In this document: in pieces, positions 24,425 to 35,885 of the stretch
Numbering within the stretch: the stretch's first letter is position 1
How the letters are laid out: the number at the start of each line of letters is the position of its first letter
Origin: Lithospermum erythrorhizon
Taxonomy: Eukaryota; Streptophyta; Magnoliopsida; Boraginales; Boraginaceae
Assembly (NCBI GenBank): GCA_019722365.1
Contig: JADFUC010000320.1
Span: 62,001-126,000 of the forward strand
Direction: 5' to 3'
DNA: 64,000 nucleotides
Notes under the pieces: model-generated
The model's input: the letters and a program-made list of their open reading frames with translations, nothing else
Databases searched by the model: none
Told to the model about the DNA's origin: nothing
Position numbers and translations under genes: made by a program

Positions 24425-24438
24425 CGCTTCCGATACCA
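24425..24438 (-). other. Copia-1 primer-binding site
   Basis: On the minus strand, one base inside the LTR terminus, TGGTATCGGAAGCG is one substitution and one shift from the tRNA-Met-complementary TGGTATCAGAGC common in plant LTR elements. It sits immediately before RT-coding sequence. Confidence 0.7.
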
Positions 24439-24439
24439 C

Positions 24440-25427
24440 TGATGAAAAATAATATGGATATACGAGTATAAATACAAATCCAAAATTCTAAATCTTAAAG
24501 TACATACTACATTATTAAAAATATATATATTTACAATATATACGAATAAACAGAGTACTTACTCATAGCCGGGAGTAAATTCCACTAAAGTTCTACATGC
24601 TTCAAATTCAACGTGAATTTGACTTCCCTTCAACTTCCTCGCAATATCAATCGTATGATATCTCTACTCTGGCCGACACCAGAGCACAATCAAGAACCGA
24701 TTTATGCTAGTAAACAAGGATTTAACAAAACCAAAACCCAAGAAAATTCTTAGAGAATTTCGCCATGGGTGGCTACTTTAGGGTTTTTTGATGAAAAAAT
24801 TTCAAAACTTATGTCATAAACCCTAAAGCTTTATATGTGGCCAGTTAAACAAGCCCGCTAAGCAACCATAAGATACTGACTCAAGTAATCCTATTAGCTC
24901 TATACATTAATTAACGAAATGTTATCGAGTCAACTATTTAATTAGCTTAATTAAATAAGAATGAAATAATATCAATAATCTTCAAGTTATTGATAAATAT
25001 TAAAATTATTCTAACTAATTAAATAACTATTTAATTGATTCTATTTGTTCAATCGATATTCTACATAAAATGAATCCCTTGTAATTAGAAATACATTTCT
25101 CAATTATATGTTTCCTTTCTTAATTTCATACATGAAATATAACTCAACGCTATCAGACAGCGTGACCTTCTAGGCTCGTATAATAGTAAGTTGTATAATA
25201 ATAATACCACCAATCATTATTATTATAACGATTAATGAGTAAGATCTAGCAATCGCTCATAACCCCTTAAATTATCATGAGAACTCCACACTAAGAATAT
25301 ACAATTACCAAGTTTGAACACTAAGTTCTCGATAATCACATTTAACCCAACTGATAAATGAATTGATACACAATTGTCGCAGAACGTGGCATAATAAATG
25401 GAATCAAATTCTCATTGATTTCCAACA
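24440..25427 (-). repeat. Copia-1 5' LTR
   Basis: It starts TGATGAAAAAT and ends TTTCCAACA on the plus strand, and is collinear with 21006-21986, with scattered substitutions and small indels. It carries the same hairpin (25194-25227) and ATTAAATAACTATTTAAT palindrome. Confidence 0.85.
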
Positions 25428-25432
25428 CGAAC

Positions 25433-27605
25433 AAGCTCGAAAAACGCCACAAAGACCTCCATCAAATTCGGCACAAATGAAATGCCGCCCAGGTATGAAG
25501 TTTACGAAGCTTAGTGTGGTTATGTATCTCAAGAGCTTAAAAATTAACTCACTCCCACATGTAATGACTACAAAATCATGAATTCAAGATAAAATATGTG
25601 TGAGATGGTGATACAATACTATTCAAGGCCATAACAAAGAGTATATCATTAGTGAGTTCGCTATCATGCTTACATCACAAAGGTTATATCAATACCGCTA
25701 CTACTAAGGTCATTAGTTCATAGGCGAATCTAACTAACTCACATTCTAATAAAAGACAACCAACGACGTAAAACCCTCAATACCAACAACTAGACTATCC
25801 AACTTCTCAACTCTACTCAAAGAACGCCGGTACTACTCAAATTTACGCCTAAATAACTCAATCAACCTCAACGAACCGATTCCTAAACTAATGCCGCATA
25901 ATCAACCTCACCAGAATTGGGAAACTTATGCTCGCCGATAAGCTATACATCACACTCGTGAATGAGGTACGAGGCAACACAACACACTCATAATCAAGTA
26001 TAAGGCAATAATGATAACAAAGACACCGTAACGAGATACTTAGAAAGTAAACACAACACACTTGTAACAGAAAGTACAAGTGCAACCACAACACACTCGC
26101 ACCGTAGTAAAACGCCGACCACACCTGCACTGCAGAGGCCACCCGACCACAACACACCCCTGCACCTGTGAAAGTACAGCGCAACCACAACACACTCGTA
26201 CTGCAGTGCACAAGCGCAACCATAACACACCATTCCGCAGCAAGTGCAACCACACAACACACTCTCGCACTGCAGCATGCGCAACCACACACAATCGCAC
26301 TGCAGTGCAAGCAAGGCAACAACCACACACTCACTGCACCTTAGTACAAGGCAATCACAATACACTCGTACCGTAGTACAAGGCAACCACTAACTAACCA
26401 TACATACTCAACAATCAACCCATTGATACATACATAAACATGCTCACAACATCAACAAATGCAACACATCCACGAAGAAGTAAATTAAACTACACCCGTG
26501 AGATAAATACTCACCTTGGCTAGCAAATAATAGTGCCCCGCCTAATTAGTCCAAGTGTCGTTTCCCACGCTCCACGCCTAATCACAAACACCCGAAAATA
26601 CAATTACTACTTACTACAATCATAACCCCATTTTAGTTTTTTAACTATCCAACTTACAACAATTATAGTTATCAACTTAACAACTCTAGGTGATAATATT
26701 ACTACGCGCGTTTAAATGACTAATAAAACAACGAAATTCCAACCACCCCAACACAATAAATTTCGGCCCCCCTCCCCTAAATTCCCTTAACACTCTAACA
26801 CTTTCTAATCAATCCATCAATCAATTCCCCAACCACTAATCATAAAGTAATCAACCTTAAATTCAAAACTCAATTACCACTCACTTACAAAACCTAACTC
26901 ATAATATTCTCTTCCAATCAACATCAAAACATCCCACTTATACTCCAAAACAACTATATTAAGATCCCATAACATCATAATACAATTTAAGGAAGTTTGG
27001 GAAAAGTCAACAAAGTCAACTCTCAAAATCAACACATTTCAACCCCGAAGATCGATTATAATCACCTCAAATCACTTAATCCGAGCTTAGATGAAACTCT
27101 ATACCATTTAAAGTCCCAAATCTCAAAATCTTAAAGTCAACAAAAGTCAAACTTCCACAACTTACTTTAAATATCCAACAAGATTTAACGCTTTCTAATA
27201 GCTGAGCGTAGTGGAATGTCAGGGAAGATGAAATCAACTTTTTGAGTCTAAGCCACAAAGAAATGGAAGAAAAATTTCAGTGGGGAGGACAAAGGGTTCC
27301 GCCAACACCGAGGGAAAAAAGTGGAATTGCTTGTTTGGATGAAGATGAAACATGATAAGAATGAGAAGATATTTACAAATCACTTAAGTCCCGCTTTGGT
27401 TTTGCTAATTTCTCCACTTTTCGTACTTAAACTTCAATGAAACCGATTTTAAACGTGTTATTCCTGTAGACATATATTACTACTCATCTCATACTCGTCT
27501 CGATATATCGATACCATTCCAAAATTATTGATATCATCTCCGGGTCCCACCACCGACCGATAAACATAATTTAATAAAATCGCTTAGGCGTAACGGGTTA
27601 TTTCT
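25433..27605 (-). repeat. Element E 3' LTR, proximal part
   Basis: It resumes with AAGCTCGAAAAACGCCA, as in the 5' LTR near 36240, and runs through the tandem repeat block, GTGAGATAAATACTCACCT (about 26499), and a purine-rich segment to GGGTTATTTCT (last base expected A). Together with 20652-21005 this gives an LTR of about 2.5 kb. The 100-150-residue frames at 25888-26386 are repeat shadows. Confidence 0.8.
25950..26395. repeat. Tandem repeat block inside LTR E
   Basis: About ten imperfect units of 35-45 bp containing CAACCACAACACACTCG, CACTGCAGTGCAAG and variants. Both strands stay open over several frames, giving Cys- or Thr-rich artificial translations. The place in the LTR is the same as in copies A-D and F, with a unit related to that of A (CACTCGTA, GTGCAAGGCAA). 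Confidence 0.75.
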
Positions 27606-27625
27606 TTCTACTCCACCTAATAAAA
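27606..27625 (-). other. Element E polypurine tract
   Basis: On the minus strand TTTTATTAGGTGGAGTAGAA directly precedes the 3' LTR. The same tract is found at 57790-57804 in element F and, as complement, at 15956-15975 in element C. It primes plus-strand DNA synthesis. Confidence 0.7.
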
Positions 27626-27730
27626 TTTTCGCCTCAAAAATTCTACTCAACTCAACTACCACGAAGAAACACTTAATGAAACCCGTAAACATACAACATA
27701 TAAAACAAAACAACTATGACAACTGACCTC

Positions 27731-28066
27731 CTACGCGAAAAGCTGCGGGTAACGGCTCCTCATATCATCTTCGCGTTCCCATGTCGCCTCCTCTACGCGT
27801 TGATTCCTCCACAACACTTTCACCAAGGCCACCACCTTGTTTCTCAATACCTTTTCCTTCCGGTCTAGAATTCTCACCGGCCTCTCCTCAAAGGTAAGAT
27901 CCTCCTCAAGTTCCACCGGTACCGAGCTAAGAATGTGAGATTCATCCGGAACATACTTCCTCAAGCAAGACACGTGGAAGACATTGTGAATTCTATCCAA
28001 TGCCGGAGGCAACGCCAAACGATAAGCTACGGATCCCACTCTCGCCAAAAATCTCCAAATGCCCAT
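27731..28066 (-). pseudogene. Element E: C-terminal pol with chromodomain-like tail
   Basis: A 111-residue open stretch. It begins with RVGSVAYRLALPP, the post-integrase GPY/F-type module, continues with IHNVFHVSCLRKYVPD, and ends with a chromodomain-like segment: PVRILDRK, then VLWRNQRVEEATWERE and a stop after YPQLFA. In chromoviruses this tail is thought to steer integration toward modified histones. It is the longest clean piece of this polyprotein. Upstream, the frame breaks before the integrase core. Homologous tails are found in C (15956-16270), D (46690-47000) and F (57300-57690). Confidence 0.8.
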
Positions 28067-28123
28067 GTAACGGGACTCAACTTCCCTTTCCTTCCAGCAT
28101 TACCCCTTTCCATGGAGATATCC

Positions 28124-29220
28124 TCAAAAACACCCGATCTCCAACTTCAAAAGACAAGTCCACCCGGCGACGATCAGCATATTTCTTCTGGCCTCTGGCC
28201 CCAGGCAGCCTCGATGTTGTTGTATCAACTTGATCCTCTCCACCGATCTTTCCACTAACTCGGAACCATAAACTTTCCTCTCTCCCACTTCATTCCAACA
28301 AACTGGAGTTCGACACTTCCGCCCATACAACGCCTCAAATGGTGCCATCTGGATACTAGCATGGAAACTATTATTATACGCGAACTCCATCTTAGGCAAC
28401 TCATCATCCCAACTCCCTGAGAAACTCAACACACGCTCGAAGCATATCCTCTCCAAAGTTCTGATCGCCCGCTTCTGATTGCCCATCTGTCTGGGGATGG
28501 AAAGATGTACTCAACTCAACTCTGGTCCCCAACGCCTCTTGGAAACCCCTCCAAAATCTCGAAGTAAACCTCGCATCACGGTCAGAGATAATCGACACTG
28601 GAACCCCATGCAGTCTCACAATCTGATCAACATATATCCTCGCTAGCCTCTCTGGTCCATCGGTCGATTTAATCGGTAGAAAGTGAGCAGACTTCGACAA
28701 TCTATCCACGATCACCCAAATCCCATCGTTCCGCCTCGACGATCTAGGAAGTCCAAATAAGAAATCCATGGTGATGTTCTCCTTATCTCCATTCAGAATC
28801 GGAAGGGCCAACAAACTCCGGGCAGTGGTGTCTATGCTCAATCTTCACTGGGCCGACAAACCAAACACTCTACAAACACTAATCTCTCTTCATCCTGCAC
28901 TCACCAATACCAACCTCAAATCCCGGCATATTTCGCCACCGGTGCATACTATAAGGAGCATTATGAGCCTCATCAAGAATCTCCTTCTTCAACTCCTCAG
29001 AATATGGTACAACTAACCTACCATTCATCCTCAATACACCACTATCATCAACCGCGAAATCCGATCTACCTCCACCCTTCACTTCTTTAATGATCTCCTG
29101 TAATTTCTCATCTTTTTGCTGAAGCTCCAAGATACGATCAAAGAGTACAGGTCGAACCTTCACGTGAGCCAACAACTCACCATCGCTACCAACCTCAAGA
29201 TCAACTCCAAGCTGCTTCAT
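28124..29220 (-). pseudogene. Element E integrase
   Basis: There are three open pieces. 28879-29220 carries the N-terminal zinc-binding region, with ILDEAHNAPYSMHRW visible and the CC half damaged. 28404-28841 carries the catalytic core: the first Asp in ITMDFLFGLP, the second in IISDRDARFTSRFW, then HPQTDGQSE with the Glu, so the D,D-35-E triad is readable. 28124-28486 overlaps it in another frame with WDDELPKMEFAYNNSFHASI and APFEALYGRKCRTP. Integrase joins element cDNA to the genome. Frame changes near 28420-28480 and 28860-28880 separate the pieces, so no full enzyme can be made as read. Confidence 0.85.
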
Positions 29221-29229
29221 CTCTACCTC

Positions 29230-29850
29230 GGCTCTATCGCTCTTCCCTTCCTACTCAAAAGCATCTACTACTATTTGCTCTCTCGCGACATACTCGATAG
29301 TCACATCATAGTCAATGATAACCCATCCATCTCCTCTCGCCTCAAATTCGTGTCTCTACGGCCGGGAGGTACTGTGACTTTTACATCGGGTTTAAACTGC
29401 ATCTAACCCCATACAAGCACGCCCACAATCTCAACGCAAAGACAATCGCTGCCAACTCAAGATCGTGGGTCGGGCAATTTCTCTCATGATTCTTCAAATT
29501 GCCGAGAAGCAATCACTCCCATTCTCGCATCAATACACAACCCAACCCCCCGGTAAGACGCGTGATCAACGATATCACATAACCCCTAATTCCGGACGGT
29601 AGATCTAAAACCGCGCAGTAGTCAACTTCAGCCTTCAACTCCCCGAACATCTCTCTCACAACTCATCCCAAATAAAGGGAAACACCCTCCTTGTCAACTT
29701 AGTCATCTGAGTCGCAATTAACAAGAAGCCCCCGATAAACCTCCCCCGTAATACCCAAATTAAACCCAAGAAACTCCTCACCTCAATTACACTCAGAAGT
29801 CAGCTCCTAATTATTCACAAATTTCCACCTTTGAGGGTCCACAAATACCA
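29230..29850 (-). pseudogene. Element E RNase H region
   Basis: The minus strand keeps the [12 protein letters not shown] peptide near 29435-29490, the signature of Gypsy RNase H. The stretch lies between RT and integrase, as family order requires, with frequent stops and frame changes. Confidence 0.65.
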
Positions 29851-30560
29851 TCACCGATACTACATGGCCCAAGAATCGACTCTTTCTCAAACTGTAATTC
29901 ACATTTACTAAACTTAGTACAATCAAGCTGCCTCAATGTTCCAACACAACCGCTAGTGTCTCTCGCCTTCCTCCTCGGCCACCGAGTGCATCAAAATATC
30001 ATCAATGAACACAATCACGAACTTATCCAGGAACTCCCGAAACACCCGGTTCATCAAATCCATGAACGCTGCTGGTGCATTAGTCAACCCAAACGGCATT
30101 ACCATAAACTCATAGCCTATACCGATCGAAAGGGTCATTTCGAATGTCACTCTCCTTGATCCTCAACTGGTGATAACCGGATCTCAAATCAATCTTCGAA
30201 AACAACTTGGCATCCCTCAGCTAGTCAAATAAATCATCTATCCTCGGCAACGGATAACGGTTCTTGATAGTCACTTTTATTCAATCACTGCACCCGACGC
30301 ACAACCTCAACTACCATCTTTCTTTTTTTCACAAATGTAACTAAAGGCACTCTCTGAAGCGGAGAAACACTGTCTCGATGAACTCCCCTTATCAAGCAGC
30401 CTCGCAATCGAAGCCTCAACTCTCAACTCTCTTCCGGAGCCATTCAATACGGCGTTAATAGAAATCAGCAAGATTCAAACTACTTCAATCACAAACTCCA
30501 CTTCTCTAGCGGTAAACTGAAACTCCTCCCGAAAAACATCATTATACCTCACGGACCACT
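29851..30560 (-). pseudogene. Element E reverse transcriptase
   Basis: The 65-residue frame 29953-30150 contains [20 protein letters not shown] and [13 protein letters not shown]. The [10 protein letters not shown] and catalytic F-IDD motifs are those of Ty3/Gypsy RT. Flanking sequence on both sides gives further RT-like peptides only after frame changes. The active-site aspartates survive, but the enzyme is not open over its length. Position after protease and before RNase H fits the Gypsy order. Confidence 0.8.
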
Positions 30561-30716
30561 CGCACATCCTCTAATATGTTCTCCTCTCTTTCCAAGTCGA
30601 CCACATACCCCGTAAAAACCCAAAGACACAACCTTTCAAGATCAACTTCCCGGCCTCAAGCGTCAAATAAAAACTCCGATGGTGTAATCTTCCCTATCTC
30701 CCCAAACAATATCCGT

Positions 30717-31055
30717 CTACCCGACTCTCGCAAAAATAATCTCCTTACGGTGGCAATCAATCTGCAGCGATGTCTCCCAACCACCCATACCCAAGATAAG
30801 ATCAAAATCTACTAGCTCAAACGGAAGTAGATCCACAACTAACAATTGATTATTCACACTCAAGGGACAATCTCTATATACATATCTAACCTCAACCGAC
30901 CTCCCTACTGGTGTCATAATAATAAGTGGAACAAGTAAGGACTCCCGACATAGAGGTAAAACATCAGCAAAACTCTGGGAAATAAAAGAATGAGTAGCTC
31001 CAGAATCAAAAAGTACCCTAGTCTCAGTATCACATAACAACAAGGTACCTGTCAC
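30717..31055 (-). pseudogene. Element E aspartic protease
   Basis: An open stretch of 112 residues with VLFDSGATHSFIS, containing the D-S-G catalytic triplet of retropepsins, and LILGMGGW toward the C-terminal side. The protease cleaves the gag-pol polyprotein during particle maturation. It reads without interruption across the domain but is cut off from both gag and RT by frame changes. Confidence 0.82.
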
Positions 31056-31099
31056 AACCCTAGAGTATCTGCCTCTTCGCTAGCAATCGTGATTGAGTC

Positions 31100-32019
31100 C
31101 GGCCTCCAAAGACCACTCGGGTTTACCCGACATGCTCCTCAGAGCCTCCAACTCCGCGATTCCTCTCGACCTCGGGGCTGCCTCCAAAGGCCCGGCCGGC
31201 CGCCCTAATACTCCACCTTGCATCACACAGAAAAATACCAGCACCTCCCACTCCCCATCGGCTCTCGCAAGATGTCCAGCCGGGCCGACAACGAAACAGA
31301 TCCTCTCTCTCCCGGTAACTCCGCATCATGTGATTCGCCCGACCAAGAACGGAAACAAATTTTAACCCTTGTACTTGAACTCCAGTGCTACCTCCCTGGG
31401 ATCCACCCGATCTAGCAGGAAAATGCCGGGGTTAAGAAGCCGCCATCAATCCCTCGGATGAACTACCGGTGCACTCGTAGCCTCGACCTCGGACGAAATC
31501 ACTGACCACTCTCCTCCGAAATCTCGCACTGCAAGGCCCACTAAGTACTCAACTATCTCCCTCGTCGCTCTTTTACCCCGCCGGCTTCGCCAACCAACTC
31601 CATCTCAACCTTCGCATACAACATTCCTCAACTCATGAAAACTTAAGGTCAAGAATGATAGCCTGCGGGCGATCTCCATCTCATCCTCACACGGAACCTC
31701 CGGTAATCTTCTCTCGCCTCCCTCGGGTCGGGTGGTGTACAAATTTCGGAAGCAGGCGACATAACTCACTAAATTGCCTCGTGACTTACTCAACAGATTG
31801 CTTCACCCCGAAGCCACGACCGTGTCCTCTCTACATGGCCATATGGGTACTGCCAATACCTCCCCAATAAGCTACAAAGCCGCTTCCTAAGACAAATGTG
31901 GATCTCCCCCAGCAAATGTAGATAGTCGTAGACACCCCACCAATCCCGAACTCTCACAAAGTGGGGCCCATAGTAGCTGCTTAACCCGACCCCGCCACCC
32001 TCGCCCATCGGCTCGAATA
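31100..32019 (-). pseudogene. Element E gag, C-terminal part
   Basis: It resumes after the Copia-2 insertion with METIFEPMG (frame 31790-32029), typical of the retrotransposon gag core. Near 31120-31330 a frame with FRCRPGW and GGAGIFLCDA looks like a damaged CCHC zinc knuckle and the linker to the protease. Gag coats the element RNA. Several frames alternate and no continuous product exists. Confidence 0.65.
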
Positions 32020-32990
32020 TGGTCTCCAAGTATGAATTTCATTTGTGATAAACACCAAATTCATACATCCCGTATCCTCAAATGATATAAATTAATCTAA
32101 AAACACATAATTAACAATTACGAATACAAGAGTTCTTACGTAGACAAGGAAGTCTATCTCCAGTCTTTCACGAAGCCTCCTTTGAATTCCATTATCTAGC
32201 ACTTCAAATGTGTTTCTACCGCTTGCACACCACGAGATCATTAATCCTACCTTGTGCTCAAGTAGAACAAAAGATTGATCGGGCGAAAATGAAAAAAAAT
32301 TATTTCATTTTGAGAGCTCAAGGCTCTCTATCAAGTTTTGGAGGCTTTTTTCTCATCTTTTGATGATTGAACAATCATTACTAATCATTAGGTTAATGAT
32401 TAGGTTTAATATATTATTATTATTAAACCTAAAGCCCAACCGACAGTTACCCAGTCAAATGAATAAATTTAATTAAACCGTTAAGTAAAATCAAATACTA
32501 ACAGTTGTTAATAGTACCAACAAGTTACTAACGAGCTCAATCCACCTGTCAAATTAATTCAATTGACTACTCACTAATTCGGTTCATCCAATTTATATTT
32601 TACATTATCAATGTAAAATTCCCACTGAGAATATTCGTTGATTACAATCAACTCTCAATTTAGCAATGTAGTTTAATTTCATACATGAAATATAATTCAA
32701 CGTCACTGTATGTGTGTGACCTTCTTCTGTGCCTCGTATAATAGTAGTTGTATAATAATAATAATAATTGACCAATTAATATTATTATAACGATTAACGA
32801 AAGTAAGATCTAGCAATCGCCATGACCCTTAAATTATCAGCGAGAAACTCCAAACTAGTAATATACAATTACTAAGGTGAACACTAAGTTCCAAAGAATA
32901 ACATTCAACCAACCTCGTAAATGAATTGACACACAATCACGCAGAATCGGCATAATGTAAAAGGAAATCAATTCTCATTGATTTCCAACA
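32020..32990 (-). repeat. Copia-2 3' LTR
   Basis: It is collinear with 34648-35452 from AGTATGAATTTCATTTGTG onward, ending TTTCCAACA. The outer terminus is degraded (the right copy starts TGTTAGAATCTAG). It holds about 160 bp (roughly 32220-32430) that the other LTR lacks, and the hairpin 32751-32789. Confidence 0.75.
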
Positions 32991-34647
32991 CTCCCACTTG
33001 CCCTCGACGACACTACAATTCCTTTATCACGCGATCTCTAGTCGTAGCCAACCATAAGAAGTTCGTGTCAGCTTAAACACCCACAACTTTCTTTACTCGA
33101 GTACGAATCGAATAAGCATTTATGGCGTCCCATAAACCAATCAAGCACTCAATTGTATAGAGGCCCGAGATCTCCTCAGATATCAAGGACGGATAAATCC
33201 CTCCCAATATATCAACATCTATCATTATACTTTCATCGCGCCACCCAACATATGCCGATATAATCCTCGCTAAGACGTTGTCATAGTCAAAGTACAGAGC
33301 TCATATAACACGATAGTTATATATCGTAGTTCAAGAATTGTTTAATTTAAAATTCTAAACAAATATCATCATAGGACACGTATATACATATCTTCTATGA
33401 ATTGCTTTCGGCCATACTCAGCCTCCCAACATGTGATCATGTACCTACCAGATCGATCTAGTCCTCAGGCTAATCGGATCAATCTTGATCACTAATCAAA
33501 ATAACACAGTTAGTCATTTGACGCCAAGGCCCTAACTATCAAGATCCGACTCAAGGCCTTTGGCTATCCTATGTTTTAAAGGCCCGAAGAGTGCATCAAC
33601 ACCATGTCAGCTTCAGAAGTCAGTTAACATGTGATTTAAGTTTTCACTATCATATGATACAATACATGTATGGCTATATATTTCCTCAACGGCATGCTTA
33701 AATAAATAACGGGTAACTATATGAACGAATCACGCATTCACGTAGCTTTGCTTATCAATCGATTAAAAACACAAAATGAACTTTGTTTTAACTGCCACTA
33801 CTTAACTTATTCTAGCTTTTAAATCTAACTAGCTCCCCAATTTAACTTTTGCCACGCTCAATCATCTTAATAACAAAATTTATGATTTAACATTTAAAAC
33901 CTAAATTAATAATTACTAATAAATTTTAAACAAAAATACTCACATAAAATACATTTAGGTTTTAAAATTGACTAATTTAACTTAAATCTAATTAAATAGT
34001 ACTCAAGTCGATGAGCTTGTGTGGTTTGGTTTGGCTCAACGATTTCCGGGAGCGGTCCGCAAGTTCAGAGACCTACTTTTTGGTAATTCATTTCAGCTTT
34101 TTCCGCATTAATTACACTTTGTAAAACGATTTAGAAGTTTCAAAAATTCAAAAATTCGGGATTTGAATCAACATCAACAATCTCATTATTGAACACAAGT
34201 GAATTTACCAAAACACTTCTGTTTTTCATTAAACCAAAGAGTCCTGTAAATCCAATGAATTTTGGAGCATTGAAAAATCTTAAAATTTTAAAAAAACTGC
34301 ATGAACCTCAAAGGTCCGTAACACACAAATTTAATTTCGTACTTTGAAATATGTAAACCCTCTCCCAGAAATTGAAATGATTCTACCAAATTAAAAAATA
34401 CAAATTAATCAATTTTTAATCCCTCAATTCATGAGACAATTAAATAAACATTAAATCATCAAAATCAATACATTGAAATGATGATTCCAACAGGTGAAAT
34501 ATATATAAAATGGATTGATTTTTTTCATATTATATATTCACCAATTGAATATAAATCATGAAATAAATCAAAATTAACTAACAACTACGCTAACACACAA
34601 TCAGTTCAGATAAAATATATCAAATTCCGAGTAGGCTCCGAGGCCAC
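32991..34647 (-). other. Copia-2 internal region, non-coding
   Basis: 32991-33840 aligns with the 3' non-coding block of Copia-0 and Copia-1. 33841-34633 is A/T-rich and unique in this window. 34634-34646 (complement TGGCCTCGGAGCC) is a decayed tRNA-Met-type primer-binding site one base from the LTR. No frame above chance length is open. Confidence 0.65.
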
Positions 34648-35452
34648 TGTTAGAATCTAGTATGAATTTCATTTGTGATAAACACCAAATTCATACAATC
34701 CAGATCCTCAAAATGATATAAATTAATCTAAAACACATAATTAACAATTATGAATAAAAGAGTTCTACGTAGATGTCAATGAAGTCTATCTCCAAATCTT
34801 TCGTTTAAGCCTCCTTTGAATTCCATTATCTAGACTTCAAATGTAGTGCCTCCTTTTGAAACCTAATAGGTTTTACTATATATGTCAAAACCTAAAAGCC
34901 AACCGAGTAGTTAATGAGCCAAATTTCGCTAAATTTAACTAAACCGTTAAGTAAATCAAATAGCCATCAGTTGTTAATAGTACCAACAAGTTACTAACGA
35001 GTTTCAATTAACTATTTCCAATAATTCAATTGACTAATTAATTAATTAAGGTTCATCCAATTTATATTTTACATTATCAATGTAAAATTCTCAATTGAGA
35101 ATATTCGTTGATTACAATCAACTCTCAATTTAGCAAATGTAGTTTAATTTCATACATGAAATATAATTCAACGCCACCAGACATGTGCGTGACCTTCAAA
35201 GCTCCGGGGATAATAGTAAGTTGTATAATAATAATAATTCGACCAATTACTATTATTATAACGATTAATGAGTAAGATCTAGCACCGCCATAACCTCTTA
35301 AATTATCAGCGAGAACCAAACTAGTAATATACAATTACTAAGGTGAACACTAAGTTTCAAGAATCACATTCAACCAACCTAGTAAATTTAATTAATAATA
35401 ATTGTCGCAACGGGCATAATAAAAGGGAATCAATTCTCATTGATTTCCAACA
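34648..35452 (-). repeat. Copia-2 5' LTR
   Basis: It starts TGTTAGAATCTAGTATG and ends TTTCCAACA, 805 bp, with an internal deletion of about 160 bp relative to the left copy. The hairpin is at 35224-35260. Confidence 0.75.
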
Positions 35453-35740
35453 CGTGCTCCAAAGAACTTTGGGGATGTCTTCAGAAACGGTCGAAGAGCT
35501 TTACTCGAACTCAACCTCCAACGGCCGGCTATCTCGCGTACTAAAGCAGTCCTCTCCAACATGTAACTCATCCCTACCAACAGATCAACTAGTGGAATCG
35601 ACGTACTCGTAACCCCCGCTGCTCCACACCGGGCCCGCCTCCGCCCCACAACTCTACTCAAGGCGGTTCGCACCTTCCCGGCCCCGGGGTCTACCGCTGG
35701 GCACCTCCGCACGGGTCACCCACGCATGCCTACCCGGCAT
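35453..35740 (-). pseudogene. Element E gag, N-terminal part
   Basis: The minus strand has ATG at 35740 in the context GAGGATGCCGGGTAGG, paralleling GAGGATGCCGCCCACGG at the gag start of element F (43609). The frame 35437-35712 ends in the gag-like FLKTSPKFFGA, then runs into Copia-2. The distance from LTR to ATG (about 145 bp) is similar in element D and F. The early part is Arg/Gly-rich, as in gag of this family, but has frame changes. Confidence 0.65.
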
Positions 35741-35865
35741 CCTCAATAGTCTACGAAAAACGAAAAGAAAGGACTCAGACCTCCAAGAAAAGACTCAACC
35801 AACATAACTCAAAACACACAAATGAACAACATAACCACACAAACAATCAAATAATCAAACATATG

Positions 35866-35885
35866 CTCGATAATTAAAAATAAAT
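35866..35885 (-). other. Element E primer-binding site, degenerate
   Basis: On the minus strand, directly after the LTR terminus TTACA, the sequence ends in TTATCGAGCAT, which retains the TATC-GAGCA spacing of a tRNA-Met-type site but has lost several bases. Confidence 0.4.

Larger units (their letters stand above)
21006..25427 (-). mobile_element. Copia-1: internally deleted Ty1/Copia element
   Basis: The two LTRs (21006-21986 and 24440-25427) are nearly equal in length (981 and 988 bp), and both start TGATG and end TTGATTTCCAACA. A perfect target duplication CGAAC flanks the element (21001-21005 and 25428-25432). The polypurine complement CTCCCACTCG follows the left LTR, and a PBS-like site precedes the right LTR. 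The 2.45-kb interior keeps only RT, RNase H and a 3' non-coding region; gag, protease and integrase are gone. It therefore cannot move alone and would depend on a full-length relative. Confidence 0.88.
32020..35452 (-). mobile_element. Copia-2: LTR element without coding capacity
   Basis: Two LTRs (about 32020-32990 and 34648-35452) enclose 1.66 kb with no gag, protease, integrase, RT or RNase H trace in any frame. A polypurine complement CTCCCACTTG (32991-33000) and a degenerate primer site (34634-34646) are at the right ends. LTR ends TTGATTTCCAACA and the internal 3' region are shared with Copia-0 and Copia-1, so it is a non-autonomous relative. It interrupts gag of element E. A clean target duplication was not found; CTCCA occurs near both junctions, and some gag codons seem missing. 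Confidence 0.75.

Noticed and set aside
25888..26386. Cys/Val-rich frames of 96-148 residues
   Set aside because: Shadows of the tandem-repeat block in LTR E; the homologous block in other LTRs gives unrelated translations.
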